Shown: positions 27,498 through 37,195 of the stretch, piece by piece | How the letters are laid out: each line of letters opens with the position of its first letter | Position numbering within the stretch: position 1 is the first letter of the stretch | Assembly (NCBI RefSeq): GCF_039536745.1 | Contig: NZ_BAAAZE010000005.1 | Coordinates: 620,001-684,000, forward strand | DNA from: Actimicrobium antarcticum | Lineage (GTDB): Bacteria; Pseudomonadota; Gammaproteobacteria; Burkholderiales; Burkholderiaceae_D | Direction of reading: 5' to 3' | DNA: 64,000 bases | Notes under the pieces: generated by a model | Database searches by the model: none | Told to the model about the DNA's origin: nothing | Seen by the model: only the letters and a program-made list of their open reading frames with translations | Made by a program: the position numbers and the translations under genes

Positions 27498-28128
27498 GGG
27501 AATTCGGGGGAGTCTCAGTCTGAACGTCCGGCAACTTCGGCAGGCTGGTCAGCTGGTTCCCGAATGCACGGAGCTTGGTCAATCCGTTCGGCAATGTCGG
27601 CAGGCTGGTTAACTTGTTATTGTCTGCCGAAAGCTCGGTCAGTCCTGATGGCAATGTCGGCAGGCTGGTTAGCCTGTTACTGTCTGCCGAAAGCTCGGTC
27701 AGTCCTAATGGCAATGTCGGCAGGCTGGTCAGGTGATTCGTGCCTATTGCAAGCCTTTTCAGTCCTTGCGGCAAGAGTGGCAGACTTGTTAAGTTACCCT
27801 CTTCAAGGATCAAAGTTTTTTCCCCACTCTCAATGACAGGTCGAATCTCGACAGCCGCGCGCTGCCGCCCTCCGACCTCCTCTGCCGGTGCTTCACTCTC
27901 CCACTTCACAAGCTGCCGTTCGTACTCCTGGCGTTGCAATGCGTCTTGATGGCATGTCACCCGGTCTCGTGCTGCATCGGCCGCGCGTGCTGCTTGCGCG
28001 CCGGAGAGCGGCGGATTGTTGCTGGCAGATGGTGGCGTCCCGGCGGGTTGTTGCGAGGTATCGGTGGCATTGGCGGACGGAGCGGCGGGCGTCGGGTTAC
28101 GCGATGCGGTATTAGGGGTGATGTACAT
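27481..28128 (-). CDS. Truncated LRR protein paralogue
   Basis: A 215-residue open frame whose first 100 residues are nearly identical to the 1018-residue LRR protein (MYITPNTASRNPTPAAPSAN start). About five 20-residue LRRs follow, some differing from the parent (LAIGTNHL, LSADSNRL, LRAFGNQL). It ends shortly after LPKLPDV, where the sequence joins the region upstream of the decayed exonuclease copy. The long helical and coiled-coil C terminus is absent. It keeps the whole upstream region of the parent gene and so may still be expressed. It could be a short effector, a pseudogene, or a store of LRR variants for recombination with the full gene. Confidence 0.6.
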   Translation of the reverse strand: MYITPNTASRNPTPAAPSANATDTSQQPAGTPPSASNNPPLSGAQAARAADAARDRVTCHQDALQRQEYERQLVKWESEAPAEEVGGRQRAAVEIRPVIESGEKTLILEEGNLTSLPLLPQGLKRLAIGTNHLTSLPTLPLGLTELSADSNRLTSLPTLPSGLTELSADNNKLTSLPTLPNGLTKLRAFGNQLTSLPKLPDVQTETPPNSHAPQP

Positions 28129-28334
28129 GAGGACGGATCAAGACCTGTAAGAAAGCCCGTTAGCCGGGCCGGGATTGGCGAATGCTGATGGCTGCCGTGG
28201 CAGGGCGTATCAGCCTAGGACCTGCGACCGGCATTGCTGCCTTGCTTGCGCTGTCTGGTACTTGAGTGGGGATGCGCTTGCGATAGTTCCATGGTCACGC
28301 GGCCGCCTGATCAGGCATGATTTCCGTGCGTGAC

Positions 28335-28575
28335 GGGGACTGAGTTTTGTGCAAACGGTCCTTTGGCAAGACACGGCCACCAAAGATTAAAAAATGAGCA
28401 ACGTAATACGCAACGGTCGGGCCAAGCGTGATCCTGAACTGGTCAAGTTTGTGGACAGCCTGCTTGCGAACTACAGGAAACCTGAAGACCTGATTGGCGA
28501 AAATGGCTTGCTCAGGCAACTGACCATGATGCTGGTCGAGCGTACCCTGGAAGTCGAGATGAGTGAGCATCTGGG
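28335..28575 (+). mobile_element. IS256-type element, 5' end only (unit 2)
   Basis: This is the second copy of the transposase start, with end GGGGACTGAGTTTTGTGC and ATG at 28394. It encodes MSNVIRNGRAKRDPELVK, then LANYRKPEDLIGENGLLRQL and LEVEMSEHLG. It is closer to the IS256 consensus than unit 1. It is cut at the same place and followed by exonuclease copy 2. Confidence 0.72.
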
Positions 28576-29355
28576 CAACAGCAGCCAGCCGCTGGCAAAG
28601 GCATCGCTGTAATCGCCGAAGCGCTTGATCCACGGCGAACCGGCGGTGGCTGGTGGCGCGAGCACCAGTGCGTGTTTCAGGTCGGCCTTGTCGCTGATGT
28701 CGGTGACCAGTCGGGTTGCTGGCAAGGCGACACCGCCATCGCGATACACCCGGTTCAACGGTTCGGCGGCCCCGTGGCAAATGATCGGCCCGATCGATGG
28801 ATCGACACCGCTGAGGATGCGCTGGGTCTTGACGAACGAATAGCAGAACGGCACGCTGGCGCGGCCGTTGGCAGCGTTGGCGCGCCACCAGTCGTTGATC
28901 TCGTCGAACACCAGTTGCTGCGGTTGCCAGCGATAGATCGGCATGCCAAAGGTCGATTCGGTGATGAAGGTGTCACAGCGCACCGGTTCGAACGGCGCGC
29001 AGGTGGAGTCTGGCTCGACTTTGTAATCGCCGGACGCGACCCAGATTTCGCCTTGGTATTCCACGCGCACCTGTGCCGAACCCAAAACATGGCCGGCCGG
29101 ATGCAGCGAGATGGTGACGCCGTAGTGGATTAGCGTTTCGTCGTACGCGAGTGCTTGTATAGATTGATGCTGCCAAAGCGGCTGCGCAGGATGCCTTCGC
29201 CAGCGGCGGTGGCCATAGTGCGCGTGACCGGTGCGGGAATGGTCGGCGTGGCCGTGCGTGATGACGGTACGCTCTACTGCGCGCCAGGGGTCGATGTAGA
29301 ACTTGCCGGGGACGCAGTAGAGGCCTTCGGGGCGGGCGACTACCAGGTCGGGCAT
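28576..29355 (-). pseudogene. Decayed exonuclease copy 2
   Basis: A 3'-truncated copy of the MBL-fold exonuclease, with the HGHADHSRTGH motif retained. Small insertions and deletions near 29155 and 29214 shift the frame between the motif region and the middle of the protein. The last 80 or so codons are missing. It shares the 2-bp insertion and the truncation point with copy 1. Confidence 0.83.
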
Positions 29356-29375
29356 GGACGGGTGCTCATGGTTGT

Positions 29376-29680
29376 GGAGTTCGGGAGCGGCTGTTGCCGG
29401 CGGCTTGACGGAGCATTGGGAATCGTGCCGGAGGTGGGGCGCCGCTGCTTTTTGCTGCCTTTATTGATGCGGGGATAGCGTAGTGCGGATCACAGACGGG
29501 ATGGGCAGAGTGAGGTCTGCCAGCTCGTAGCGACCGGTGTTGGTGCTGGTGGCTGGTAGATTAATGTTCGGGTTTGCTGAGCCAGATTTTGACGGGGTTG
29601 CTGACAATGGCATTGCCGGCCTTTGTCACCCGGGTGTCGAAATCACTACTTTGAACTTGGCGATCTTGGTAGTGGGCGCG
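29376..29680. other. Intergenic region, nothing recognised
   Basis: About 305 bp between decayed exonuclease copy 2 and the stop of the OTU-like gene. Short frames exist on both strands but none shows a start signal, family motif or consistent codon use. Confidence 0.4.
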
Positions 29681-31894
29681 TTATTCGTAATTGATAATGG
29701 CTTGCCAATGAACGAAAGTTCGGTACAGTGCCAGATGATTGCGTGTGATCGGGGCTTCGCTGTTGCGCTGTTGCGTTTCTTCGGCCAGGGCATCTGCGAT
29801 GCTTGCTTTGATTTCACGCCGGGCATCTATTTCCGTCCACGGCGGCACTTGCGATTTCAGTTGCCGAGCTATCCGGACGACTTCGTCTTTTGTTTCGTTA
29901 TACCTGAAACTAATGATCGATTCGGAACCAGACTGGCCGTCGATGACTACCACCGACATCTCTTTATTTTTTTGCAGTTTAAGCCATAGTTCGATTTCCA
30001 TGTCGTCCGCATAAGAACCTGACTCTTCTATAACTACGGCCAAATCTTCGTTGCTCAGGGTATCTCCAATCGCTGGCAGTGATGTTTTGGTTATCTTAAT
30101 CAGGCCATAAGCATTGCTATTTCTTTTCAGTCGTCGAGTTATGCGATTTTGGATCTCATCTATAGCCTTGATATCTGCGTTCTTCAGTTTTCTCAAATTT
30201 TCCAGTTCTTGAATGTCTTTGTCGTTCTGACGGCGAAGGACATCGGCGATCTTTTTCCTTAAACCTCGTATCTTCTTTTTACTCAAATTAGGACGAATGC
30301 TTGTTCCCGAAATGGCATGAAACAGGCAATTGCCGGCTCCCGCATTATTCCGAAGGTTATTGTCGTCTATCAGGAATGCACTCCCCGCTGGTGTGCGAGC
30401 AGATCCCCAGCCATCTTGAAGTTGCTTTGCCAATTTGGCATCCTCTTTTAACTGCTTTGCTTCTTGAGTTTGTTTATCTGCAAGCTGCTGTGCAAACGCA
30501 AAGTCTCTTTGCGTATTAGCGATATTCTCGGTTTCGTATTGTCCTTTTGACTCTTCGGCTCTTCTAGTTTTTAGCTGCGCCGCTTCTGGTGCCGGCTTAT
30601 CGTCTCTTTTTACCTGATCGGCCTCAGCCCCGACGTTAGCCGCTTCGGGCGGTTCGGTTTCATTTACACCAGCCGCGTGCTTCAGTGGCTGTGCCAACCT
30701 GCCATCACTTTTAATCGGATCATCTGTAGGCGAGTCATTTTTCACCTGTTGCGTGCTGGTTTTTTCCCCAAGATCCGCCAACAACGTATCGGCCAATGCC
30801 CGAACCTGCGCCATCGAGTGTACGAATCGCGGACCACGCGCGGCACGGCCTTGCATGATGAGTTCTTCCAGCGCCTCCTCAAGCTTTTCAGGTGTGTCGA
30901 TAGTGCCGGCGTTGATGCCAGCGCTGATTTCCCGATACACCACCAGCGTCGCATTGCGGCCTATGCCGGCGTGGCTGACGACCATGGGCTCGTCTAATTG
31001 CCGTGGTGTTGCTTCAAGTTGCTCTTTATGTCTAGCCATGAGTGCACTGGCTGCGCGGATTTCTTTTGCCTCCAACAGATTGTTGTCAAACTTCAGTCCA
31101 GCCTGTGTCAGAACGATGCTGAATTGCTTGTGAGGATTGGCGGTTTCATCAGTAACGTTCAGGCGGTATTGCTGGTGTGTGCCTGAGTCCTGAATCAACT
31201 TCGGTGGGGCATCAACCCGATAACGCCCGCCAAGCAAGAGGCTGGAGCCGGAATTCTTTTTCAGTTCACTTTCTAATTGAGAAATAATGGATCGACTGCT
31301 CCATTTGACGGGATCGCCTGCACGCGGTGGCGACACAAACTGAAATGTTCCTGCCCCAGAATCCAGACCTTGCAGCAGGAATTTTTCGCAACCAGAACCG
31401 GAGAAATTGCTTTGTCGAGTGACGTCACGGATGGGCGACTGACCGATCCGATAGGTGTTTGTTGCGGTTCTTTTGGTTGCGAGAGTTTCGCTCGTAGTGG
31501 TGAGATCTACCCGGTTCGCGTGCAGGTTGACGGTGACAGTTTTCCCTTGTTGCAGCATCGTTGTTGTGACGATGTTTGCCTTCATGCACGGGATGTTAGT
31601 TGCATTGTGTTCGACATCGGTTTTGGAGGCATAGGCATGGATATCGTCAAGTAGTTTGCGCTTGAGTTCTTCGGTTCTTGTGCGCAAGCGCCCTAGAAGA
31701 TTCCTCCAGGTCGAGGGGGATGCCAACGGTATGGAGAACGAGACTGACCGACGTGGGGTCCGAGGAGCCTCCCAGGGGTTCAGGAGATTTGCTCTAGGCG
31801 GTTGCGTAGCGCCGATGTTGGTTGGTTGGGGCGTGCCATGGCTGACGATTGGCTGCAGTCTCGGCGAATTTGGCAATGTTCCAGGGATAGTCAT
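29681..31894 (-). CDS. Candidate effector: inactive-PTP-like plus OTU-like cysteine protease domains
   Basis: A 737-residue protein with no Sec signal. Residues 1-60 are rich in Pro/Thr/Ser/Asn, like exported effectors. Residues about 90-375 resemble a tyrosine phosphatase: P-loop VVSHAGIGRNATLVV (305-319) followed by RAARGPRFVHSMAQVRAL, matching the Q-loop region. The catalytic cysteine position is Ser307, so it is probably a pseudophosphatase. Residues 380-500 are charged and probably helical. Residues about 510-737 resemble an OTU deubiquitinase: NNAGAGNCLFHAIS with C523 as candidate nucleophile, DDMEIELWLKL plus SVVVID, and LYRTFVHWQAI with H729. The usual Asp two residues before the GNC is Ala520. 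Base composition is AT-richer than the flanks. Assignments rest on motifs only. Confidence 0.6.
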   Translation of the reverse strand: MTIPGTLPNSPRLQPIVSHGTPQPTNIGATQPPRANLLNPWEAPRTPRRSVSFSIPLASPSTWRNLLGRLRTRTEELKRKLLDDIHAYASKTDVEHNATNIPCMKANIVTTTMLQQGKTVTVNLHANRVDLTTTSETLATKRTATNTYRIGQSPIRDVTRQSNFSGSGCEKFLLQGLDSGAGTFQFVSPPRAGDPVKWSSRSIISQLESELKKNSGSSLLLGGRYRVDAPPKLIQDSGTHQQYRLNVTDETANPHKQFSIVLTQAGLKFDNNLLEAKEIRAASALMARHKEQLEATPRQLDEPMVVSHAGIGRNATLVVYREISAGINAGTIDTPEKLEEALEELIMQGRAARGPRFVHSMAQVRALADTLLADLGEKTSTQQVKNDSPTDDPIKSDGRLAQPLKHAAGVNETEPPEAANVGAEADQVKRDDKPAPEAAQLKTRRAEESKGQYETENIANTQRDFAFAQQLADKQTQEAKQLKEDAKLAKQLQDGWGSARTPAGSAFLIDDNNLRNNAGAGNCLFHAISGTSIRPNLSKKKIRGLRKKIADVLRRQNDKDIQELENLRKLKNADIKAIDEIQNRITRRLKRNSNAYGLIKITKTSLPAIGDTLSNEDLAVVIEESGSYADDMEIELWLKLQKNKEMSVVVIDGQSGSESIISFRYNETKDEVVRIARQLKSQVPPWTEIDARREIKASIADALAEETQQRNSEAPITRNHLALYRTFVHWQAIINYE

Positions 31895-32252
31895 TTTTCG
31901 TAGTCAATTTCAATAAGTTCATCTGAGATCGGGCGGCCCGCCGATGGCAACTCCACCAGTATTCGTGTGTAGCAACTCGTTTCTGTACCGACTCGAAAAC
32001 CGCGTTAGAGCAAGCAAGTTAAAAGCTTCCATGTGTAACGAGAAATTCAATCCGGTTCCATTGGTTTGAACACGCATCGCTAGCCGCGCGCGTGGCGATC
32101 CGATTCCGGTGAGACGGCGTGGCGCGATACCCAACACCGCATCAACATCAAGTTGTTTTTCAGCATCTCAAGCGTTGACGCAAATCAACCCAACTACATT
32201 CATCAGTCTCAACAACATTGCAATCCATACACTTTCACCACGTTAAATTTCC
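31895..32252. other. Divergent intergenic region, nothing recognised
   Basis: About 358 bp between the divergent OTU-like and RHS genes. It must hold both promoters, but no clear -35/-10 pair, operator or hairpin could be picked out by eye. Confidence 0.4.
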
Positions 32253-35200
32253 GTGAAGAAGTGTCTGATGAAGCGATGGTTGCGTGTCCCGGTTGCCCCG
32301 TTTTTACCCACGTTATTGACGCCGATATTGGCCTTGCTATTGGCCCTGTGCATCGCCCCGGACGCGACTGCCTGCCCGGCCGTCAAGGGCGGCCCGCCAG
32401 ATCAAAGCTGCTCCGCCGCCGCTCCCGCCAGCCAGCCCAATCAATCCGGCCCCAATCTCGGTTCCGGCAATCCGATCAACGTCATCACCGGCAACAAATA
32501 CCAGCGCGAAGAAGACATGCCGGCCTTGCCCGGCGTGCTGGGTCTGGAACTCGTCCGCCATTACAACAGCGCAGCCAGCGGCGCCAATGTGCCGAACGGC
32601 TTGTCCGGACGCGGCTGGCGGCTCAGTTACGAAACCGGATTGCACGTTATCGGCAACACGATCCAGATCGCTCAGGCCGATGGCAGCAGGACGATCTTTT
32701 CGCGCGACCCGGCCAACCCTGCCTTGTGCGTGACCAGCAATCCGGCGGACGGCCAGTTGCGCATACTGCGCGGTCGCGGCGGTGACGAGTATCTCTGGAC
32801 CTGGCAGGACGGACGCCAGCTGCGCTTCAACCACGACGGCAAGCTCGAGCACATCCTGGCGGTCACCGGCGAATTCGTGACCTTGCAGTACGACCGCGCC
32901 GGATTACTGGTGAAGGTGACCGATCCGCAGGGACGCAGCTTGCAGATGACCTATCCGGCACGCGACAAAGCCGGCTTCAAGGGTGTGACGACGATCGATT
33001 CGCCAGTCGGCCAGTTCACTTACCGCTATGGCAGCGTCGCGCCCGCCGGCATGACGCAAGACCCGGGCGTGCTGGTCGCCAACCTCGTCGCCGTCAGCCA
33101 TGCAGGAGCGAGCCGCCAGTATCACTACGAAGATATCCGCTTCCCGACCCTGCTGACCGGGATCACCGTTGACGGTGTCGGCAGCGATCGGCAGCCACTG
33201 CGTCAGCGCATCAGCACCTGGGCCTATGACCTGAACGGACTTGCCAGGATGAGCGTGAAGGGTGCGTCGGCAGCCGGCGTCGAAAAAGTCACGCTCGACT
33301 TTGCCGAGGGTGGCAAGACCCTCCTCACCAACAGCCTCGGCCAGACCACCGCGTACCGCTACGCCATTCTTGGTGGTGCTTTTCGGCTGCTGGAAGTACG
33401 CGGAGCAGGGTGCGCGACCTGCGCAGAAAACAATGTTCGATACGGCTATGACACCGCCGGCCGGCTGATCGAGACCACCCATCTCGACAGCGATGGCACG
33501 CCACTTTGGTCTGAGCGCACCGATCGCGACAGCCGTGGTCGTCCTCTGCAAGTGAGCAAGGTCACGCTGCGCAACGGCGTTGCCGGCCCATCCGAATGGC
33601 AGGTGCGTTACGCCTACGATGACCCGGCGCAGGATCAGCCTACCCGGATCATGACGCCCAGCGTCCATACCGGCGGCACGCATCAGGTCGAGCTGGCCTA
33701 CAACCGCTACGGCCAGATCACGCGTCTGCACGAAACCGGCTGGTCGCCGAACGAGGATACCGCCGATCCCATCAAGCGCACGACCACGTTCGAATACGCG
33801 CAAATCAATGGCCGCAGCGTGCTGGTCAATCGCAACGGCACCCGCATCCGCTACGATGCACGCGGCGATTTTCCGGTGGAATTCATCGCGCCCGGCGATC
33901 AATCCACCCGCATCCTCCAGCGCGACACGGCAGGGCGGCCATTGATCGTGGTCGGGCCCGACGGCATCGAACACCGCGTCGCACTCGATGCCGCCGGCCG
34001 CGTCCTCGACAGCACGCGCGCGCAGCTGACTGAGCACTTCCGCTACGACGCCCTCGGCCAGCTCACGTCCATCGTCAAACCCGACGGCCAGCGCACGCAG
34101 TTCAGCTACGGCCCGAACGGCCGCATCACCGACCTGTTCGATGCGCAGAACAACCGCATTCGGCTGCAGCGCGATACCGAAGACCGCTTGCTCGGACGGA
34201 CCTTGCTCAACCCCGACGGCAGCATCGCGCAAGAGGGCGAACGATCCGTCATCACCAAAGCGCCAGCCCATCGCAATGGCGAGGTGCCTGCGCTGATCGC
34301 CGCCTTGCGCGGGATGCCAGCCGACCTGACGAACACCACGATCAGCTTGCCCGCTGTTGAGCCGGCGATCGCGCCCGTGACCACCATCACCGACGCCCGT
34401 ACGCTCGACACCAGCTACCGCTACGATGATTTCGGTCGGCTGGTCAGCGTGCGCAGTCCGGAGACCGGCCTGACCGTATTCCGTTGGGATGCCGGCGATC
34501 ACCTTGTCAGCAAAACGCAAGCGGTTGGCAGCCGCGACGAAATCACTACCCGCTATCGCTATGACGCAGCCGGCCGGATCATCGAACAGTCCAGTCCCGA
34601 TGGCGTGGTCTCTGTCAGTTACGGCAAGCAGGGCCGACCCGAGACCATCACGTTCCCGGCCGGCCAGGAGCACTTTCGCTACGACAGCGCGGCGCGACTG
34701 ACCAGCCATTCCCGCGACATCGACGGCCAGCGCTTCACGACCCGATACACCTACGACCAGCGCGGCCAGCTGACCCGCAAAACCCTGCCCGACGGCCAGC
34801 AACTCGACTATCGCTATCACGGCCAGGTGCATGTGCGGGCAGGGCTGTTGGCCGGGATTACCCGCAAGGATGTGGTCGGCAGCACGGTGCTGCTGGACGG
34901 CCTGAATGATGCGGACGACAGTTTCAGCCAGCAACGCTATCGGCTGGCCAATGGCGTGGAGTACCGTCGCGAGCTGGATCGGCAGGGGCGACTCGTTCGG
35001 CTCGGTGCCGAGGGTGCGTGGCAGGAAAGTCAGCAGCATGATGCGGCCGGCTTGCTGCAAGCACGGAGACAGTCCACGTCGGCTGGCATGGCTGGTGCTG
35101 AAACCCGCTATGCGTATGACCGGTTCAATCGGCTCACCGGAGTTAGTGGTGCCAGCAACCTCGGCTACGACTACGATCCCGGCGGCAATCTGCTGTCCAT

Positions 35201-37193
35201 CTCGACGGGCCAGCAAGCAACCAACTACGCAATCGACCCATTCAGCAACCGTCCGTTATCGGCCGATGCCGGCAACCAGCCAACCACCTACCGCTACAAC
35301 GCCCACGGCGGCACCACCGTCATCGGCGACACCACATACACCTGGGACAGCCAGCAACGCCTGATCCGCATCAGCAACCACGGCAAACCGCTGGCCGACT
35401 ACCGCTACAACGCCTTCGGCGAACGCATCAAAAAAGTCAGCTACAGCGGCAACCAGCAAAAAGTCACCTACTACTTTTACGACGGCAGCCAGCTTACCGC
35501 CGAAGCTGAGGGTGGCGCGTCCGGTGCCCGCATTACCCGCCAGTACGTGTGGCTGGATGACCAGTCCGGTGCGCGTCCGATTGCCATGCTGCAAGCGCGT
35601 ACTGGCCCGGTTCACGCCATCCTCAACACCGCTGCCGGTGTCATCGACCGGGCCGCGCCGACGGATGTCTATGCCCTGGTCAGCGATCACACCGGCGCAC
35701 CACGCGCCGCCATCGACAGTGACGGGCGGCGGGTATGGCAGGCCACTGTCACCGGCTATGGCAAAGCAGAACTGGCAACCGGCAACCAGCTGCAGCTAAA
35801 CCTGCGCGGCTCGCAGCAGTACTTCGATGACGAGTCCGGCTTGCACTACAACTTCCATCGTTATCTGGATGCGCGCACCGGACGGTATCTGTCGGCGGAC
35901 CCCAGCGGTCAGGCTGGCGGGCTGAACCTGTATGCGTTTGCCGAGAACAATCCGCTGGCAAATGTGGACCCATTGGGCTTGCAGAGCAAACCCGTCTCCG
36001 GGCTGAATGTCGGAGAAAAATTCCGGCGCGCCATGCAGTTTGCGATACCGGGTTTGCCGCGCGATGTGGCAAGCCAGTTGATGGCGCTGGTCACGCCTGA
36101 GAACATTGCCTCGACCGTGCAGATCTTCGTGTTGTGGGCGGCCTCGGAAACGATCGCTGACTTCAGCCTGAGCGACACGCTGCTGCTACTGCCTGCGTTC
36201 CTGCAACCCGGTACTGACAAACTCGGCTTTCTGAAAAGCGCCAGCCAGGTCATCAAGCGCATCGCAGCGGCGCAATGCGACTTTGATCTGGAACAAGTGG
36301 GCCAGTTACTCGCGCAAAGCCTCGCCAGTTCCAGCGGCAGTTATCCGTTTTCAGTGGGTTCGGGGCGTCGTCCGCCGGTTCAGATGGCGCGCAATGCGCG
36401 TGGGGACGCGGTCGGACAACTGATCGCCGATCCGTTCGGATTGCTCGGGCCAGCGCTTTCCGGAGAGTACGACGGCCTTGCCGAACAGATCCGCAACGAG
36501 CGCCTCAAGCGTGACATCGACGACATTCGCACCCGCCTTGGGCAAAGCGGACGCAACGTACCGCCGCTCTCGAAACTGATCCTGAAGGACGGCAGCGTTG
36601 TCGATGATTACTCGTTGCTGCAGCTGGACCGTTTTCGTACGATGGAGAACCTGGAAGTCCTGCGCAAGCTGGGTATCGTCGAGCTAGACGGACACTGGAA
36701 CATCAAATCGGTGGCGCGTGGGCAGGAGCGATTCATTGACCCGCGCCAGATTCGCTTTACGCAGCAATCTGCCGGCTATACGTCGAGTGACAAGATCAAT
36801 ACACTGGACACGACCGGGCCGGATATCAAGAAAGCACCGGAGAAAATTCCTGCGATGGATGTGGTGGTGATGCCGGATGGGCGGTTGACTAGCCTGGATA
36901 ATCGGCGGTTGGCTGCGGCGATGTTGTATGAGGCGGGGAGTGTTCGGGTGATTATTCATGCGGCGGATGAGCCTTTGCCTGCGGGGATAACTACAGTGCG
37001 TTTTAGTAAAGGTTATCCGGCAAAAACCTGGGCAGATGCTGTAGCAATCCGTATATACAACCAAGGTCCGGATTTCCGAGAAAAATATTTGCAGGGAAGT
37101 TCTGAAATACCTTTAATAACGAAAGCGCCTGAAAATTCGCTATACACCCCTTATAAGAAGCTTCCTCAAACTAGGAAAATCATAAAGAATTAG
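32253..37193 (+). CDS. Secreted RHS/YD-repeat polymorphic toxin
   Basis: A 1646-residue RHS protein. The start is GTG at 32253, or ATG at 32268 giving MKRWLRVPVAPF. A Sec-type signal precedes a DUF6531-like N-terminal block (NPINVITGNKYQREEDMPALPG). Many YD repeats follow (RYDALGQLTSIVKPDGQ and similar), then the core motif LDARTGRYLSADPSGQAGG and YAFAENNPLANVDPLGLQ near residue 1239. About 400 residues beyond the DPLGL site form the variable tip. Its last 120 residues (from DVVVMPDGRLTSLDNRRLAA) are in AT-richer DNA and are probably the toxin. The VxxPDGRLxxxDNRR pattern faintly recalls ParB-like folds; I do not assign an activity. The stop is 2 nt before the immunity gene. Confidence 0.9.
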   Translation: MKKCLMKRWLRVPVAPFLPTLLTPILALLLALCIAPDATACPAVKGGPPDQSCSAAAPASQPNQSGPNLGSGNPINVITGNKYQREEDMPALPGVLGLELVRHYNSAASGANVPNGLSGRGWRLSYETGLHVIGNTIQIAQADGSRTIFSRDPANPALCVTSNPADGQLRILRGRGGDEYLWTWQDGRQLRFNHDGKLEHILAVTGEFVTLQYDRAGLLVKVTDPQGRSLQMTYPARDKAGFKGVTTIDSPVGQFTYRYGSVAPAGMTQDPGVLVANLVAVSHAGASRQYHYEDIRFPTLLTGITVDGVGSDRQPLRQRISTWAYDLNGLARMSVKGASAAGVEKVTLDFAEGGKTLLTNSLGQTTAYRYAILGGAFRLLEVRGAGCATCAENNVRYGYDTAGRLIETTHLDSDGTPLWSERTDRDSRGRPLQVSKVTLRNGVAGPSEWQVRYAYDDPAQDQPTRIMTPSVHTGGTHQVELAYNRYGQITRLHETGWSPNEDTADPIKRTTTFEYAQINGRSVLVNRNGTRIRYDARGDFPVEFIAPGDQSTRILQRDTAGRPLIVVGPDGIEHRVALDAAGRVLDSTRAQLTEHFRYDALGQLTSIVKPDGQRTQFSYGPNGRITDLFDAQNNRIRLQRDTEDRLLGRTLLNPDGSIAQEGERSVITKAPAHRNGEVPALIAALRGMPADLTNTTISLPAVEPAIAPVTTITDARTLDTSYRYDDFGRLVSVRSPETGLTVFRWDAGDHLVSKTQAVGSRDEITTRYRYDAAGRIIEQSSPDGVVSVSYGKQGRPETITFPAGQEHFRYDSAARLTSHSRDIDGQRFTTRYTYDQRGQLTRKTLPDGQQLDYRYHGQVHVRAGLLAGITRKDVVGSTVLLDGLNDADDSFSQQRYRLANGVEYRRELDRQGRLVRLGAEGAWQESQQHDAAGLLQARRQSTSAGMAGAETRYAYDRFNRLTGVSGASNLGYDYDPGGNLLSISTGQQATNYAIDPFSNRPLSADAGNQPTTYRYNAHGGTTVIGDTTYTWDSQQRLIRISNHGKPLADYRYNAFGERIKKVSYSGNQQKVTYYFYDGSQLTAEAEGGASGARITRQYVWLDDQSGARPIAMLQARTGPVHAILNTAAGVIDRAAPTDVYALVSDHTGAPRAAIDSDGRRVWQATVTGYGKAELATGNQLQLNLRGSQQYFDDESGLHYNFHRYLDARTGRYLSADPSGQAGGLNLYAFAENNPLANVDPLGLQSKPVSGLNVGEKFRRAMQFAIPGLPRDVASQLMALVTPENIASTVQIFVLWAASETIADFSLSDTLLLLPAFLQPGTDKLGFLKSASQVIKRIAAAQCDFDLEQVGQLLAQSLASSSGSYPFSVGSGRRPPVQMARNARGDAVGQLIADPFGLLGPALSGEYDGLAEQIRNERLKRDIDDIRTRLGQSGRNVPPLSKLILKDGSVVDDYSLLQLDRFRTMENLEVLRKLGIVELDGHWNIKSVARGQERFIDPRQIRFTQQSAGYTSSDKINTLDTTGPDIKKAPEKIPAMDVVVMPDGRLTSLDNRRLAAAMLYEAGSVRVIIHAADEPLPAGITTVRFSKGYPAKTWADAVAIRIYNQGPDFREKYLQGSSEIPLITKAPENSLYTPYKKLPQTRKIIKN

Positions 37194-37195
37194 AT

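Larger units (their letters stand above)
25846..29375. repeat. Tandem segmental duplication, period about 1.89 kb
   Basis: Unit 1 (about 25846-27520) and unit 2 (about 27740-29375) share the same order: LRR-gene 5' part on the minus strand, 260-280 bp upstream region, IS256-type 5' end on the plus strand, and a 3'-truncated exonuclease copy on the minus strand. LRR starts are 26235 and 28128; IS fragments begin at 26500 and 28394. Both exonuclease copies share a 2-bp insertion relative to the parent at 22.4 kb, so the unit was already decayed when it was duplicated. Confidence 0.85.

Noticed and set aside
32904..35216. A 770-codon open frame antisense to the RHS gene
   Set aside because: It mirrors the regular YD-repeat codons; it has no start signal or recognisable domain.
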